A stretch of DNA of 36,180 bases from Bacteroidales bacterium (GCA_028691975.1 JAQUYF010000016.1:1-36180); one strand, 5' to 3'. Positions 9,049 to 17,110 are shown, numbered from the stretch's first letter. Notes: generated from the sequence alone by a model not told the origin. Program-made: numbers and translations.

Positions 9049-9735
9049 TTACAATGGTTTATAAAGTTCTCTGATACAACCTTCAGCCAAAGCATCGAGA
9101 CAAGATATGCCCATCTCTACAGGAAGACCTGTACGCTGATATGCAATCGGGAGTTCTGTACAAGCCCCCACTACAGGCAACTTGGCGATTTTCCAAAGTT
9201 CCTCAATCACAATACGATACCTCTCCCCTGCCTCCTCCTGTTTACCGGCCTTCACAAGGTCTGTGATATCGTGAATCTCAATCTGCATCTTTTCCGAAGG
9301 GATCTTAAAGTCGTAGCCGAAATCTGATGCATGCTTCTGATACAGGCCTGTGCGCATTGTTCCCAAAGTAGCTGTCAGCCAAGCACCTTCCGCACATCTT
9401 TGCTGAGAGACTTTGATCGTCTCCTCTATGATATGAACCACCGGTTTAGAGAGCTCGCCCCTAAATTGATCAATAAAATAATGCGCTGTATTACAAGTAG
9501 TCGCAAGCATATCAGCCCCCCATCCTATCAAAGTTTCAAGTCCCTCTCTTATATAATTGGTCGGATCAGGGCCTTTGCCCAAAATAAAGGTCGTTCTGTC
9601 CGGAGTCACCGTGTGTGAATAGACAATCATGCGAGGATGTTCCTGATCCACATCTGCAGGAGCTTTTACAGCAAGAATCCTCAAAAATTCAGCGGTAGCT
9701 ACGGGCCCCATGCCACCCAACACACCGAGGGTCAA
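9049..9735 (-). CDS. Aspartate/glutamate racemase family amino-acid racemase
   Basis: 228 residues. The opening LGVLGGMGPVATAEF is the family's N-terminal glycine motif. Both catalytic cysteines are present: C81 in ATTCNTAHYF and C192 in VGACTELPIAY. This two-cysteine, cofactor-independent family interconverts L and D forms of aspartate, glutamate or other amino acids in the cytoplasm; the sequence is closer to aspartate racemases than to MurI, which has different surrounding motifs. The start is a TTG at 9735: the only upstream in-frame codons before a stop contain no ATG or GTG, and AGGAAG lies about 10 bases upstream. An ATG at 9740 is out of frame. It stands alone, with its own promoter box at 9778-9785. 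Confidence 0.88.
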   Translation of the reverse strand: MTLGVLGGMGPVATAEFLRILAVKAPADVDQEHPRMIVYSHTVTPDRTTFILGKGPDPTNYIREGLETLIGWGADMLATTCNTAHYFIDQFRGELSKPVVHIIEETIKVSQQRCAEGAWLTATLGTMRTGLYQKHASDFGYDFKIPSEKMQIEIHDITDLVKAGKQEEAGERYRIVIEELWKIAKLPVVGACTELPIAYQRTGLPVEMGISCLDALAEGCIRELYKPL

Positions 9736-9777
9736 TCCATTACTCTTCCTACATCGTACTTTCTGTTAAATCGGCGA

Positions 9778-9785
9778 CAAAGGTA
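9778..9785 (-). promoter_or_regulatory. -7 promoter box for the racemase gene
   Basis: The minus strand reads TACCTTTG, an exact TAnnTTTG match, 42 bases upstream of the TTG start at 9735. This supports the start choice and marks the edge of the gene-poor region to the right. Confidence 0.65.
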
Positions 9786-9931
9786 GTAAAAATGCCCCAA
9801 GGAACTTACAATATTCGATAGTTTATTCCTCTTCTCCATCCTGCGCTCTCTTAACCTGCCGGCCGGCCCAAACTCGGAAATTATAAACCATGGCCTACTC
9901 ATGCAAGCTCGATGATGCAACCCACGCAATG

Positions 9932-10086
9932 CAACTCAAGCAATGTAACTCCGACAAGACAACCATTGCCACCACTTTGTCGCAGATGTCGAATCACTGA
10001 TACTCTGTCCAGCCACCAATTGCCGATATAAGCCCAACGATGCAACTCAGGCAAGACAACTACGATAAGACCGCCATTGCCGCCGC
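9932..10086 (+). repeat. Imperfect direct repeat, about 44 bp, two copies 111 bp apart
   Basis: Copy 1 starts at 9932 and copy 2 at 10043, both with CAACTCA(A/G)GCAA, then a CCGACAAGACAACC / ACGATAAGACCGCC block, then CATTGCC(A/G)CC(A/G)C. Differences are scattered substitutions and a short length change. The neighbouring AT/GC composition is unlike the flanking genes. Confidence 0.55.
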
Positions 10087-10206
10087 ACGTCTGATGATAC
10101 AACATCCAACAAGACTCCGCCACCACAGCTACAAAAAAGGCCTCAAACGTGGCCGAAAGCGAAAATCTTCGGCAATCATTGACTATTCATTATCACATCC
10201 TCGCAC

Positions 10207-10349
10207 GCTGCAACGAGATGTCCCTTTCAGTGCTAACAAATGCGCCTCAAAGTACATTCTCGTCTCCGCTCAAACAGTATAGTAAAAGTCAGACAACGAA
10301 ACAATGTCTGACACACCCCTCCTGTTGCCGCCTAATTAATGATCATTAA
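10207..10349 (+). repeat. Composite repeat copy A (three conserved modules)
   Basis: Module 1 at 10207-10239 contains ACGAGATGTCCCTTTC. Module 2 at 10275-10316 contains GTCAGACAACGAAACAA and folds as a hairpin with 8-bp arms GTCAGACA (10288-10295) and TGTCTGAC (10305-10312) around 9 bases. Module 3 at 10336-10349 is the perfect 14-bp palindrome TTAATGATCATTAA. All three recur about 1 kb downstream in another order. Confidence 0.65.
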
Positions 10350-10620
10350 CTGCCTTTCGGCTTTCCGGCCTTCCGGTTTTTGCGCAGTCGTTTTGTCTGT
10401 CACCTGCCTACTGCACGTCTGGCTTTACATTGAGCAGGCCAAACAGACAAGAAGGTCACGAGAAAAATCTTCTATACTTCCCGTTTCAGAAGTTAGGAAT
10501 GCTTCGGGTTGGTGCGATTTATTCTGGACCACATTTTGAACCACTTTACATATAACTTATTGATAATAAATGTATTTTAACGAGCACATCGGATAGTAAC
10601 GCCAGCCGGCAACTAGATGC

Positions 10621-10764
10621 CTGCTCAGGTGCAGCAGACCCCATATTTGCACCTGAGAGGTGAGTGCAGAGGCTGCTCAAGTGCAGCAGCACCCATATTT
10701 GCACCTGAGAGGTGAGTGCAGAGGCTGCTCAAGTGCAGCAGACCCCATATTTGCACCTGAGAGC
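10621..10764 (+). repeat. 52-bp tandem repeat, about 2.8 copies, each with a hairpin
   Basis: Units begin CTGCTCA at 10621, 10673 and 10725 and are nearly identical; the third is truncated at about 10764. In the first unit, CTCAGGTGCA (10624-10633) and TGCACCTGAG (10648-10657) are perfect inverted 10-bp arms around a 14-base loop. In units 2 and 3 the left arm is CTCAAGTGCA, leaving one mismatch on this strand and a G-U pair on the other. No open frame explains the pattern. Confidence 0.85.
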
Positions 10765-10916
10765 TACCTTCAATGGGGATGATTCATCAATGGTTTCTTG
10801 TACACCACGAAGTGTCCCAGAGTCACTTGCAGGGTACATTGCCTTGTGCAGGTTCCACATAAAGGCCTCGCACTCCCACACTGTTGCCACGAAACACCCC
10901 ATTCGGCCTCAGTACT

Positions 10917-10926
10917 CCCCCCCCCC
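10917..10926 (+). repeat. Homopolymeric run of 10 C
   Basis: Ten consecutive C residues in a non-coding context. Such runs are prone to slippage in replication and sequencing. No gene or promoter box is seen next to it. Confidence 0.9.
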
Positions 10927-11209
10927 TGTCTATCAATCAGTTGCAGAGTATACAGGATAAATCCGTCATACACTGCTGCCTTCCTTTTCTCCAAAATGTT
11001 CGTCAGAAGTGATGCCCACTCCGGCAACACCTGGCGTTACCATCACCTTTCCGCATTTTGTCTTGACGGAGAACTTCGTCACTACATTTCATTTCGTTAC
11101 TCAGTACTCCGATGTCACACGCGCCACCGACATTTGTAATCGGAAATGCGGTGCTGCGCCTCACAAATCCACCAGCTACGCCCGAAAGGACTGCCATTAA
11201 ACCCTCCGG

Positions 11210-11386
11210 CAGTAAATAAGTCAGGCAACGAAACAACCCCTGACGCACTGCTAATGGCAATCAGGTGCCTGACTTCTGAAAGGGAGGAAAACAAAACAAT
11301 GCGTACAGTGCGCTGCGACGAGATGTCCCTTTCGGCGCTACCAACGGCCACTGCCAAAAAACAAAAAAGAAGTCAGTTAATGATCA
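11210..11386 (+). repeat. Composite repeat copy B (same modules, rearranged)
   Basis: Module 2 is first here (11210-11248), with hairpin arms GTCAGG (11220-11225) and CCTGAC (11239-11244). Module 1 follows at 11312-11344 with CGACGAGATGTCCCTTTC, then the left part of module 3, TTAATGATCA, at 11377-11386. Relative to copy A the hairpin keeps pairing through a changed base pair (A-T to G-C), and the module order is 2-1-3 instead of 1-2-3. Confidence 0.65.
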
Positions 11387-11428
11387 GACACCATACATAA
11401 TTACATGGGACTATATCGGAATAATTTG

Positions 11429-11436
11429 TACATTTG
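11429..11436 (+). promoter_or_regulatory. -7 promoter box directly before the M23 peptidase gene
   Basis: TACATTTG, an exact TAnnTTTG match, with only four bases (CACG) between it and the ATG at 11441. The transcript probably starts at or within a few bases of the start codon. Confidence 0.7.
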
Positions 11437-11440
11437 CACG

Positions 11441-12391
11441 ATGAAAAAGATGATATTATTTGCCGCAGGTCTACTTGTAACAGCCTCATTATCAGCCCAG
11501 CAGCCAACCGGAGCCACATTCAAATCAGAAGCTGCCAATGACTCTGTTACCGCAGTCAATCCTATAGATACGCTCAATACTGAAGACAAATTCACTAAAA
11601 TAGTACTGTTTGATAACCATACATGGTCATACATGGATATGGGACGTCCCGTAATCAATGACAATCTATATTTGGAACACTGGGACACCACAGCCATTCA
11701 CTCATACAGAGGCTATCCACTCGATTCCATTCCTGAGGAAGTAGATCTGCTGTTGGCAGACTCTCTCCATAATTACTGTCCACCGATTGTGGGCAAAGTA
11801 CGCTCGGAATATAAATTTCGCAGAACACGCGAGCACCAGGGCATAGACATTCCACTGCAATATGGAGATACAGTCCGTGCAGCATTTGACGGTGTAGTAA
11901 GATTTCGCGGAGGCGGACGTCAAACCGGAGGCTACGGCAATCTTGTAGTATTACGCCATGCCAACGGACTTGAAACTTATTACGGACATTTGTCCAAATC
12001 GATTGTCAACATAGGAGAGCTTGTTAAAGCAGGAGAAGTAGTCGGCTACGGTGGCAGCACGGGACGCAGCACTGGGCCACACCTTCATTTTGAGACCCGT
12101 TATAAAGGCCAAACTTTCGATCCTCAACGTCTTATCGACTTTGAAACAGGCACACTGCGCGATTCAATAATAACACTGAAGAAGCACTATTATAATATCT
12201 ACTCACATTACGGGCAGAGTGACGAAGAGTCTTTGACAGCATCTCAACACATCACCCATACTATCAAATCCGGTGACACACTCGGTGGCTTGGCCGCGAA
12301 ATACAATACTACTATTGCAAATATATGTAAGCTGAACAATATTTCGCGCAGCACTATCTTGAGTGTAGGCCGCAGGTTGATTGTTCGCTGA
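11441..12391 (+). CDS. M23 metallopeptidase with C-terminal LysM domain
   Basis: 316 residues from the ATG at 11441; a longer in-frame start at 11405 would include the promoter box and spoil the signal peptide. MKKMILFAAGLLVTASLSAQ is a standard signal peptide. The LytM/M23 zinc site is complete: H132 and D136 in REHQGIDI, H183 in YYGHL, and HLH at 214-216 in GPHLHFE. A LysM peptidoglycan-binding domain fills about 270-316 (HTIKSGDTLGGLAAKYN ... LSVGRRLIV). It is predicted to cut or bind peptidoglycan in the periplasm or at the outer membrane, either as an endopeptidase or as an amidase regulator. The intact zinc ligands argue for an active enzyme. msrC follows with its own promoter box. Confidence 0.92.
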   Translation: MKKMILFAAGLLVTASLSAQQPTGATFKSEAANDSVTAVNPIDTLNTEDKFTKIVLFDNHTWSYMDMGRPVINDNLYLEHWDTTAIHSYRGYPLDSIPEEVDLLLADSLHNYCPPIVGKVRSEYKFRRTREHQGIDIPLQYGDTVRAAFDGVVRFRGGGRQTGGYGNLVVLRHANGLETYYGHLSKSIVNIGELVKAGEVVGYGGSTGRSTGPHLHFETRYKGQTFDPQRLIDFETGTLRDSIITLKKHYYNIYSHYGQSDEESLTASQHITHTIKSGDTLGGLAAKYNTTIANICKLNNISRSTILSVGRRLIVR

Positions 12392-12401
12392 TAAAATAGT
12401 A

Positions 12402-12409
12402 TATCTTTG
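12402..12409 (+). promoter_or_regulatory. -7 promoter box directly before msrC
   Basis: TATCTTTG, an exact consensus match, four bases (CACA) before the ATG at 12414 and 11 bases after the stop of the preceding gene. The spacing is identical to that of the upstream peptidase gene. Confidence 0.65.
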
Positions 12410-12413
12410 CACA

Positions 12414-12887
12414 ATGAATAAACGAGAGAGATACACCGAATTAATAGCCTCACTGGACTCTTTGACTAAGTGCGAGAGCAACATTATCGCCAATATGGCA
12501 AATGCAACTGCTGCCATAAAGGAGAAATTTTGCTTTTTCTGGGCAGGTTTTTATTTGGTGGACAATGACTTATCTCATCTCGATTTAGAGCATCAACAGT
12601 TAGTTCTCGGCCCGTTTCAGGGCACTGTCGCATGTACACGCATCGGTTACGGAAGGGGAGTTTGCGGTAGCGCATGGAAGCAACGTGAGACTATTATCGT
12701 ACCTGATGTAGAACAGTTTCAGGGACATATCGCCTGCAACACACTTTCCCGTTCGGAAATTGTGGTTCCAATGCTTAAGGATGAAGTCGTATACGGAGTC
12801 CTCGACATTGACCATACTGAGTTAAATACTTTTGACGAAGTAGATGCCGAATATCTTCAACAGATTGTAAAATTAATTAATAACTAA
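12414..12887 (+). CDS. msrC: Free methionine-(R)-sulfoxide reductase (GAF domain)
   Basis: 157 residues forming one GAF domain. The three cysteines of the family are at C74, C84 and C108, with the same 10 and 24 residue spacing as in the E. coli enzyme (84, 94, 118), in GTVACTRIG, RGVCGSAW and HIACNTLSRSEIVVP. The family reduces free methionine-R-sulfoxide to methionine using thioredoxin in the cytoplasm. The start at 12414 is chosen because an earlier in-frame start would include the promoter box. dsbD follows after 6 bases, so the two redox genes are probably cotranscribed and may respond together to oxidative stress; that link is inference. Confidence 0.94.
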   Translation: MNKRERYTELIASLDSLTKCESNIIANMANATAAIKEKFCFFWAGFYLVDNDLSHLDLEHQQLVLGPFQGTVACTRIGYGRGVCGSAWKQRETIIVPDVEQFQGHIACNTLSRSEIVVPMLKDEVVYGVLDIDHTELNTFDEVDAEYLQQIVKLINN

Positions 12888-12893
12888 TTATAT

Positions 12894-15017
12894 ATGAGAC
12901 ACTTACTCAAGAAAGTCACAATACTTTTATTTCTAATCATTACCAGCCTAAGCGCTTTTGCTCAAGACAATCCGGTTGCATGGAGCACTAAGGTTAAAGA
13001 TTTGGGAGACAATATTTTCCAAATTATTTTTGAAGCCTCTATAGATGATGGCTGGCATGTATATGATATGGGACCATACGAAGGAGGTCCTAATGCTACA
13101 ACTTTCACATTTGAGCAAAACAGTGATATTGAATTAATCGGGTCTCCGGAATATATCACCAAGCCGGCCAAAGCTAAAGACGAGTTGTTCGGTATGGTAA
13201 TCGGTTCTTTTGAAAAGACGGCCCGGATCGGACAGAAAGTTAAGATTAAGGCGGCAAAAGCTACCCTGAAGATAAATGTAGAGTGGATGGCATGCAGCAA
13301 TCAGTCATGCATCCCACCTGCAGATCAGGATTTTACAATTCAGTTGACGGGTAAGATTCCTGTCGCCGCTGCCACAGGAACGGACTCTGACAACAAGTCT
13401 CAGTCCCAAGTTGAGACTCAGACTGACGATAAGAGTGGAAATTCTACTGGCAACTCGACTGCCGTCACAACTGACAACTCGACTGATGCTCCTGCGGAAC
13501 CACAGGAGGCAGAGGCAATCTCAGAGCCGGAAGAGCAGTCCAACTCGGCCTCCATCTGGAGTCTGATCCTTCAGGCACTTGCGTGGGGAATTGCCGCTCT
13601 TGTCACTCCTTGTGTCTTCCCGATGATTCCTATGACAGTATCTTTCTTTATCAAAGGATCCGACAATAAAGCTCAGGGGCGCTTTAAGGCTTTCATGTAC
13701 GGCCTTTTTATCGTACTGCTTTACACCCTTCCGATAGCTTTGATTATCATCATTACATGGCTGCTCGGTGGAGACTCGGTTACGGCTGACATTTTCAACT
13801 GGATTGCTACACACTGGCTTCCTAATATCATCTTCTTTATTGTATTCATGGTCTTTGCAGCTTCATTTTTCGGGGCTTTCGAGATTGTACTGCCAAGCAA
13901 ACTTGTCAACAACAGCGATCGCAAATCTGACGCAAAGGGCCTCGGAGGAGTCTTTTTTATGGCTCTGACTCTGGTACTTGTCTCTTTCTCATGTACCGGA
14001 CCTATCGTTGGGACAGTACTGATAAAATCGACTTCAGGAGAGTTCTGGGCACCTATTTTAACCATGCTCGCATTTTCGGTGGCATTCGCTCTGCCTTTCA
14101 CTCTCTTTGCCCTCTTCCCTTCATGGCTGAAGAAATTACCTAAGAGCGGAGGCTGGCTCAATACCGTCAAGGTCGTTTTGGGCTTTATTGAGATTGCACT
14201 CGGTCTAAAGTTCCTGAGTACGGCAGACCAGACTTATCAGTGGGGCATACTCGACAGGGAAGTCTATTTAGCCATCTGGATTGTTGTCTTCACACTTTTA
14301 GGTTTCTACCTGTTAGGAAAATTAAGATTTAAACATGATTCACCGGTAGATCATATTTCAGTCACAAGACTTACTTTAGCCATCATCTCATTCTCTTTCG
14401 TAGTCTATATGCTTCCGGGTATGTGGGGTGCCCCTCTCAAAGCCATTTCAGGCTACCTCCCTCCTATGAAGAGTCAGGACTTCGTACTTAACACAGACAA
14501 CCTTTCGCAAAACACAACTTATGTCGCGCAACCCACTCTAAGCAGTATTCCTGTCAACGTCAAATACGGAAACAGCGGACTTCATTTCCCGACAGGAATG
14601 AATGGCTTTTTTGACCTTGCCGAAGGTGAAGCTTATGCCGAAAAGGTAGGGAAACCACTGTTTATCGAATTTACCGGCTTAGGTTGTATGAACTGCCGTG
14701 AAATGGAAGCCAAAGTACTTTGTGATGAAGAAATTCTAAGGATTTTGAGGGAAAACTATGTTATTGTCTCAATGGTGGGTGACGAGAAAAAAATCAAAGT
14801 GGATGAGAAGGATTGGATAGTAACTGATGGAGGAAAGACTTTGAAAACGCTTGGAAAGATTAATTCATATATTGCACTTAAAGAGTTTGGTATCAATGCG
14901 CAACCATATTATATTCTGAAAGGGCACGGCAAGATGCTTGTCCCTCCGAGAGGATACAATCTCAGCATTGAAGACTTTAAGTCATTCCTGATGGAGGGAA
15001 TAGCCGAATACGGGTAA
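12894..15017 (+). CDS. dsbD: Thiol:disulfide interchange protein DsbD
   Basis: 707 residues. There is a signal peptide (cleavage near SAFAQ, residue 24), then an N-terminal immunoglobulin-like domain with the cysteine pair C134 and C139 (ACSNQSC). A Ser/Thr/Asp/Glu-rich linker covers about 160-218. The eight-helix membrane domain contains C240 (VTPCVFPMIPMTVSFF) and C367 (SFSCTGPIVGTV). A C-terminal thioredoxin domain carries CMNC at 598-601. All six redox cysteines of the family are present. DsbD passes electrons from cytoplasmic thioredoxin to periplasmic thiol proteins. The linker is longer and more acidic than usual. It forms an operon with msrC and is convergent with the lipoprotein gene 11 bases downstream. 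Confidence 0.95.
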   Translation: MRHLLKKVTILLFLIITSLSAFAQDNPVAWSTKVKDLGDNIFQIIFEASIDDGWHVYDMGPYEGGPNATTFTFEQNSDIELIGSPEYITKPAKAKDELFGMVIGSFEKTARIGQKVKIKAAKATLKINVEWMACSNQSCIPPADQDFTIQLTGKIPVAAATGTDSDNKSQSQVETQTDDKSGNSTGNSTAVTTDNSTDAPAEPQEAEAISEPEEQSNSASIWSLILQALAWGIAALVTPCVFPMIPMTVSFFIKGSDNKAQGRFKAFMYGLFIVLLYTLPIALIIIITWLLGGDSVTADIFNWIATHWLPNIIFFIVFMVFAASFFGAFEIVLPSKLVNNSDRKSDAKGLGGVFFMALTLVLVSFSCTGPIVGTVLIKSTSGEFWAPILTMLAFSVAFALPFTLFALFPSWLKKLPKSGGWLNTVKVVLGFIEIALGLKFLSTADQTYQWGILDREVYLAIWIVVFTLLGFYLLGKLRFKHDSPVDHISVTRLTLAIISFSFVVYMLPGMWGAPLKAISGYLPPMKSQDFVLNTDNLSQNTTYVAQPTLSSIPVNVKYGNSGLHFPTGMNGFFDLAEGEAYAEKVGKPLFIEFTGLGCMNCREMEAKVLCDEEILRILRENYVIVSMVGDEKKIKVDEKDWIVTDGGKTLKTLGKINSYIALKEFGINAQPYYILKGHGKMLVPPRGYNLSIEDFKSFLMEGIAEYG

Positions 15018-15028
15018 ACCAATAAACC

Positions 15029-15571
15029 TTATTCAATGTGATGGTGATTAGTTTCTACCGGTAAATTAAAGACGTATGTATCAATATCAAAACTAACTCT
15101 GATTTGTAACTCCTGATGTTCTTCCTCCGTATAATCTTTACCGCATCTATATTGAACTATTCCTTTATCATTCGCCAACACAAACTTTCCTTCCCACAGA
15201 TCCTCTATATATGTATATGGAGGAACACAGTCATTGCATGTTTTTTCTTGACGAACTGTATGCAATTGATAAGAAACTGAATAAGAATCTTGTCCGGTCA
15301 ATAGCGCATAATAGTCCAGTATCAGATTAGCTCTTTCAATGTATGACTTTGTCTGACAGACGATGTCGAAATAGTAAATAGGGCTGTTGTCAGCCATATC
15401 AGCAGTTTTATAAACAATTTGTTTATTTCTAATCATTCCCTCTATTTTTTGTCGTACAGCTAAGACCTGAATATCACCCTCAGTTTCGCTTTGCTCACAA
15501 GATAAAAAAACAAATAAGGAAAGAATTAGATAGGTAAAGGATAGTACAATGATAGGATTTATACGTTTCAT
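15029..15571 (-). CDS. Small lipoprotein of unknown function, next to C10 protease
   Basis: 180 residues from the ATG at 15571; an in-frame start at 15613 would overlap the upstream gene and lengthen the signal. MKRINPIIVLSFTYLIL leads to the lipobox L-S-C25 followed by EQSETEG. The mature domain of about 155 residues contains QKTCNDC-like paired cysteines (KTCNDCVPPYTYIEDLW), a third cysteine in VQYRCGKD, and a histidine-rich end. I recognise no family. The gene starts 23 bases after the C10 protease stop, so the two form an operon. C10 proteases are sometimes paired with small staphostatin-like inhibitors, some of them lipoproteins, so an inhibitor role is possible but rests on position only. 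Confidence 0.7.
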   Translation of the reverse strand: MKRINPIIVLSFTYLILSLFVFLSCEQSETEGDIQVLAVRQKIEGMIRNKQIVYKTADMADNSPIYYFDIVCQTKSYIERANLILDYYALLTGQDSYSVSYQLHTVRQEKTCNDCVPPYTYIEDLWEGKFVLANDKGIVQYRCGKDYTEEEHQELQIRVSFDIDTYVFNLPVETNHHHIE

Positions 15572-15594
15572 AATTACTATTAATTTAGATTTAA

Positions 15595-16965
15595 TTATTG
15601 GGTTAATGTCCAATTAGTGACGATTTTAGCATCAGCAGGAAAATAAAAATCATGCGCGACCCATTGAGTTGTATGAAATGAGCCATTGATAGAAACTTGA
15701 TCTCCCATATTAACATGTATGTAAGAGTTATCGATATATGATATATTTGTTTCAATTTCTCCATCAGAATGGGTAATTATCTCGCTTACTCGAATTCGTA
15801 GTCTTTTATAACCATCAATAATATACGCATGCCCATATTGGGCTGTAGTAGTAGTTTTACCAGAAGTAATAACAATTCTGTTTGAATTTAAATTCGCAAC
15901 CACAACACTCGCGTTATAATTTTGAACTTGGCTATTATAAATCCCCATATTGCTAAGCACATGCGGGATGCTATCAAGGCTTGTCGTCCCAGATCCATCA
16001 TTTGCGTAACTTGTGCCTAAGTCTTTTGCCATATATGCCACTAAAACAGCAACATTGTCAGTTGACACTAAAGGATTTATTAGATATTCTAATGTAGTCT
16101 TAGACATCTTTGACCAAGCATTACTACTCCAATTGCCAAATGAAAAGCCATAATATGGAGGCCCATTAGAATAAAGATCACTGCAAGATCCCGTTTCATA
16201 CATACTTGTGGGTATCCCGTTTTTATAATGTGTATAATAGAGAAATTGAGCTATCGCTATTGGGACACAACCAGCAAGACATCTATTCTCTCCATTATCA
16301 ATATATGGTACCTTTACATTATATGGGTGGTACTGTATCCACCTTGTTTCAGAAAACGGCCCTAATAATGTATTAATCAAGGTATCATAGTATACTTCTA
16401 TAGTCGTGTCTGTCGTGTCTGGATCTGTTTTGACATTTCCTTGAGAAAGCAATTTTGAAATAGATCTAATAGCTTTCCATTCTTGTACATATACGGAAGT
16501 GCTATCGCAATCTGTATTGAGATTGTCTGATATATTACTTATGATATAATTCAAATCACCAATCCATTCCTTTCCATACTCAGAATAATCACCTTTTGGA
16601 AAATTCCCAGAGTCATTCATTGCTAAAACTGGCTGAATTCTTGCATCACCCGCAAAAATATACCAGCCCTTATTCTGGTCCAAATTCACTACATAAATAG
16701 TGGCTTGTGTTTTATCAACTGACAAAGGAATTATTTCCTTTATTTGCAAATTATTATCTCCGTTAATTAATCTAAGTTTCACATAAGAGCTAACATCGTT
16801 AGCCGAAATAGTGTATCTGTCGTTAATATCCTTTTTATTATCCAAAAATGTTTTTGTTTGATAGCCATCTTGATTTGCAATCATATATTGTTCTTTTTGA
16901 CAACCTGCAAGAAGTGTAAAACAAAGGCATATTACAACAGGTAAGATCGAATAATGTGTATTCAT
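15595..16965 (-). CDS. C10 family (streptopain-like) cysteine protease lipoprotein
   Basis: 456 residues. There is a lipoprotein signal with lipobox L-L-A-G-C22. An N-terminal Spi-type propeptide or inhibitor segment covers roughly 45-150 (YVVNLDQNKGWYIFAGD resembles propeptides of this family). The catalytic domain has the nucleophile C233 in LAGCVPIAIAQFLYY and the catalytic H379 in QYGHAYIIDGYK, the pair used by streptococcal SpeB and by Bacteroides C10 proteases. The protein is predicted to be an outer-surface or periplasmic protease activated by propeptide removal. The gene is visibly richer in A+T than its neighbours, suggesting relatively recent gain. I saw no perfect TAnnTTTG box upstream. 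Confidence 0.88.
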   Translation of the reverse strand: MNTHYSILPVVICLCFTLLAGCQKEQYMIANQDGYQTKTFLDNKKDINDRYTISANDVSSYVKLRLINGDNNLQIKEIIPLSVDKTQATIYVVNLDQNKGWYIFAGDARIQPVLAMNDSGNFPKGDYSEYGKEWIGDLNYIISNISDNLNTDCDSTSVYVQEWKAIRSISKLLSQGNVKTDPDTTDTTIEVYYDTLINTLLGPFSETRWIQYHPYNVKVPYIDNGENRCLAGCVPIAIAQFLYYTHYKNGIPTSMYETGSCSDLYSNGPPYYGFSFGNWSSNAWSKMSKTTLEYLINPLVSTDNVAVLVAYMAKDLGTSYANDGSGTTSLDSIPHVLSNMGIYNSQVQNYNASVVVANLNSNRIVITSGKTTTTAQYGHAYIIDGYKRLRIRVSEIITHSDGEIETNISYIDNSYIHVNMGDQVSINGSFHTTQWVAHDFYFPADAKIVTNWTLTQ

Positions 16966-17074
16966 ACGATTAAATTATTTTTAAAGGTGTATAAGATAAT
17001 TAAAAACTTTTGTACAACTGATATATAGATGCAAAATAACACATAACGTTGCATTCCTTTGTGAGGTATATCAT

Positions 17075-17110
17075 AAAGAAGCCGTTCCAAGTTGATGGAA
17101 CGGCTTCTTT
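17075..17110 (-). terminator. Strong hairpin terminator after the rpmB-rpmG-DUF4295 genes
   Basis: Perfect 15-bp arms AAAGAAGCCGTTCCA (17075-17089) and TGGAACGGCTTCTTT (17096-17110) around a 6-base loop. The arms end in A/T runs on both sides, so it can act on both strands. It lies 28 bases after the DUF4295 stop and also shields the C10 protease region. Confidence 0.85.

Larger units (their letters stand above)
9786..11428. other. 1.6-kb gene-poor, repeat-rich intergenic region
   Basis: Several short open frames of 60-113 codons exist on both strands, but none has a convincing start signal, a recognisable domain or normal codon use, and they overlap one another. I see no tRNA or rRNA. The region instead contains at least three kinds of repeats (listed separately), a 10-base C run, and a 14-bp palindrome. 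It may be the decayed remains of mobile DNA or a region of structured non-coding RNA. Lack of coding is my judgement from reading, not a computed result. Confidence 0.6.

Noticed and set aside
10336..10349. Restriction or phage attachment site at the 14-bp palindrome
   Set aside because: No integrase or methylase gene is near, and the half-match at 11377 belongs to the composite repeat, so attachment-site identity is unsupported.
10500..10620. Insertion-sequence end
   Set aside because: No transposase fragment, terminal inverted repeat pair or target-site duplication could be recognised.
10621..10764. CRISPR array
   Set aside because: The 52-bp units are directly joined and alike along their whole length; there are no variable spacers and no cas genes in the window.
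10917..10926. Phase-variable C tract
   Set aside because: No credible gene or promoter contains or follows it, so slippage would have no obvious effect.
9786..11400. Small protein genes among the 60-113-codon open frames
   Set aside because: They overlap each other on both strands, lack promoter or ribosome-binding signals at their starts, show no known domain, and are crossed by the non-coding repeats.
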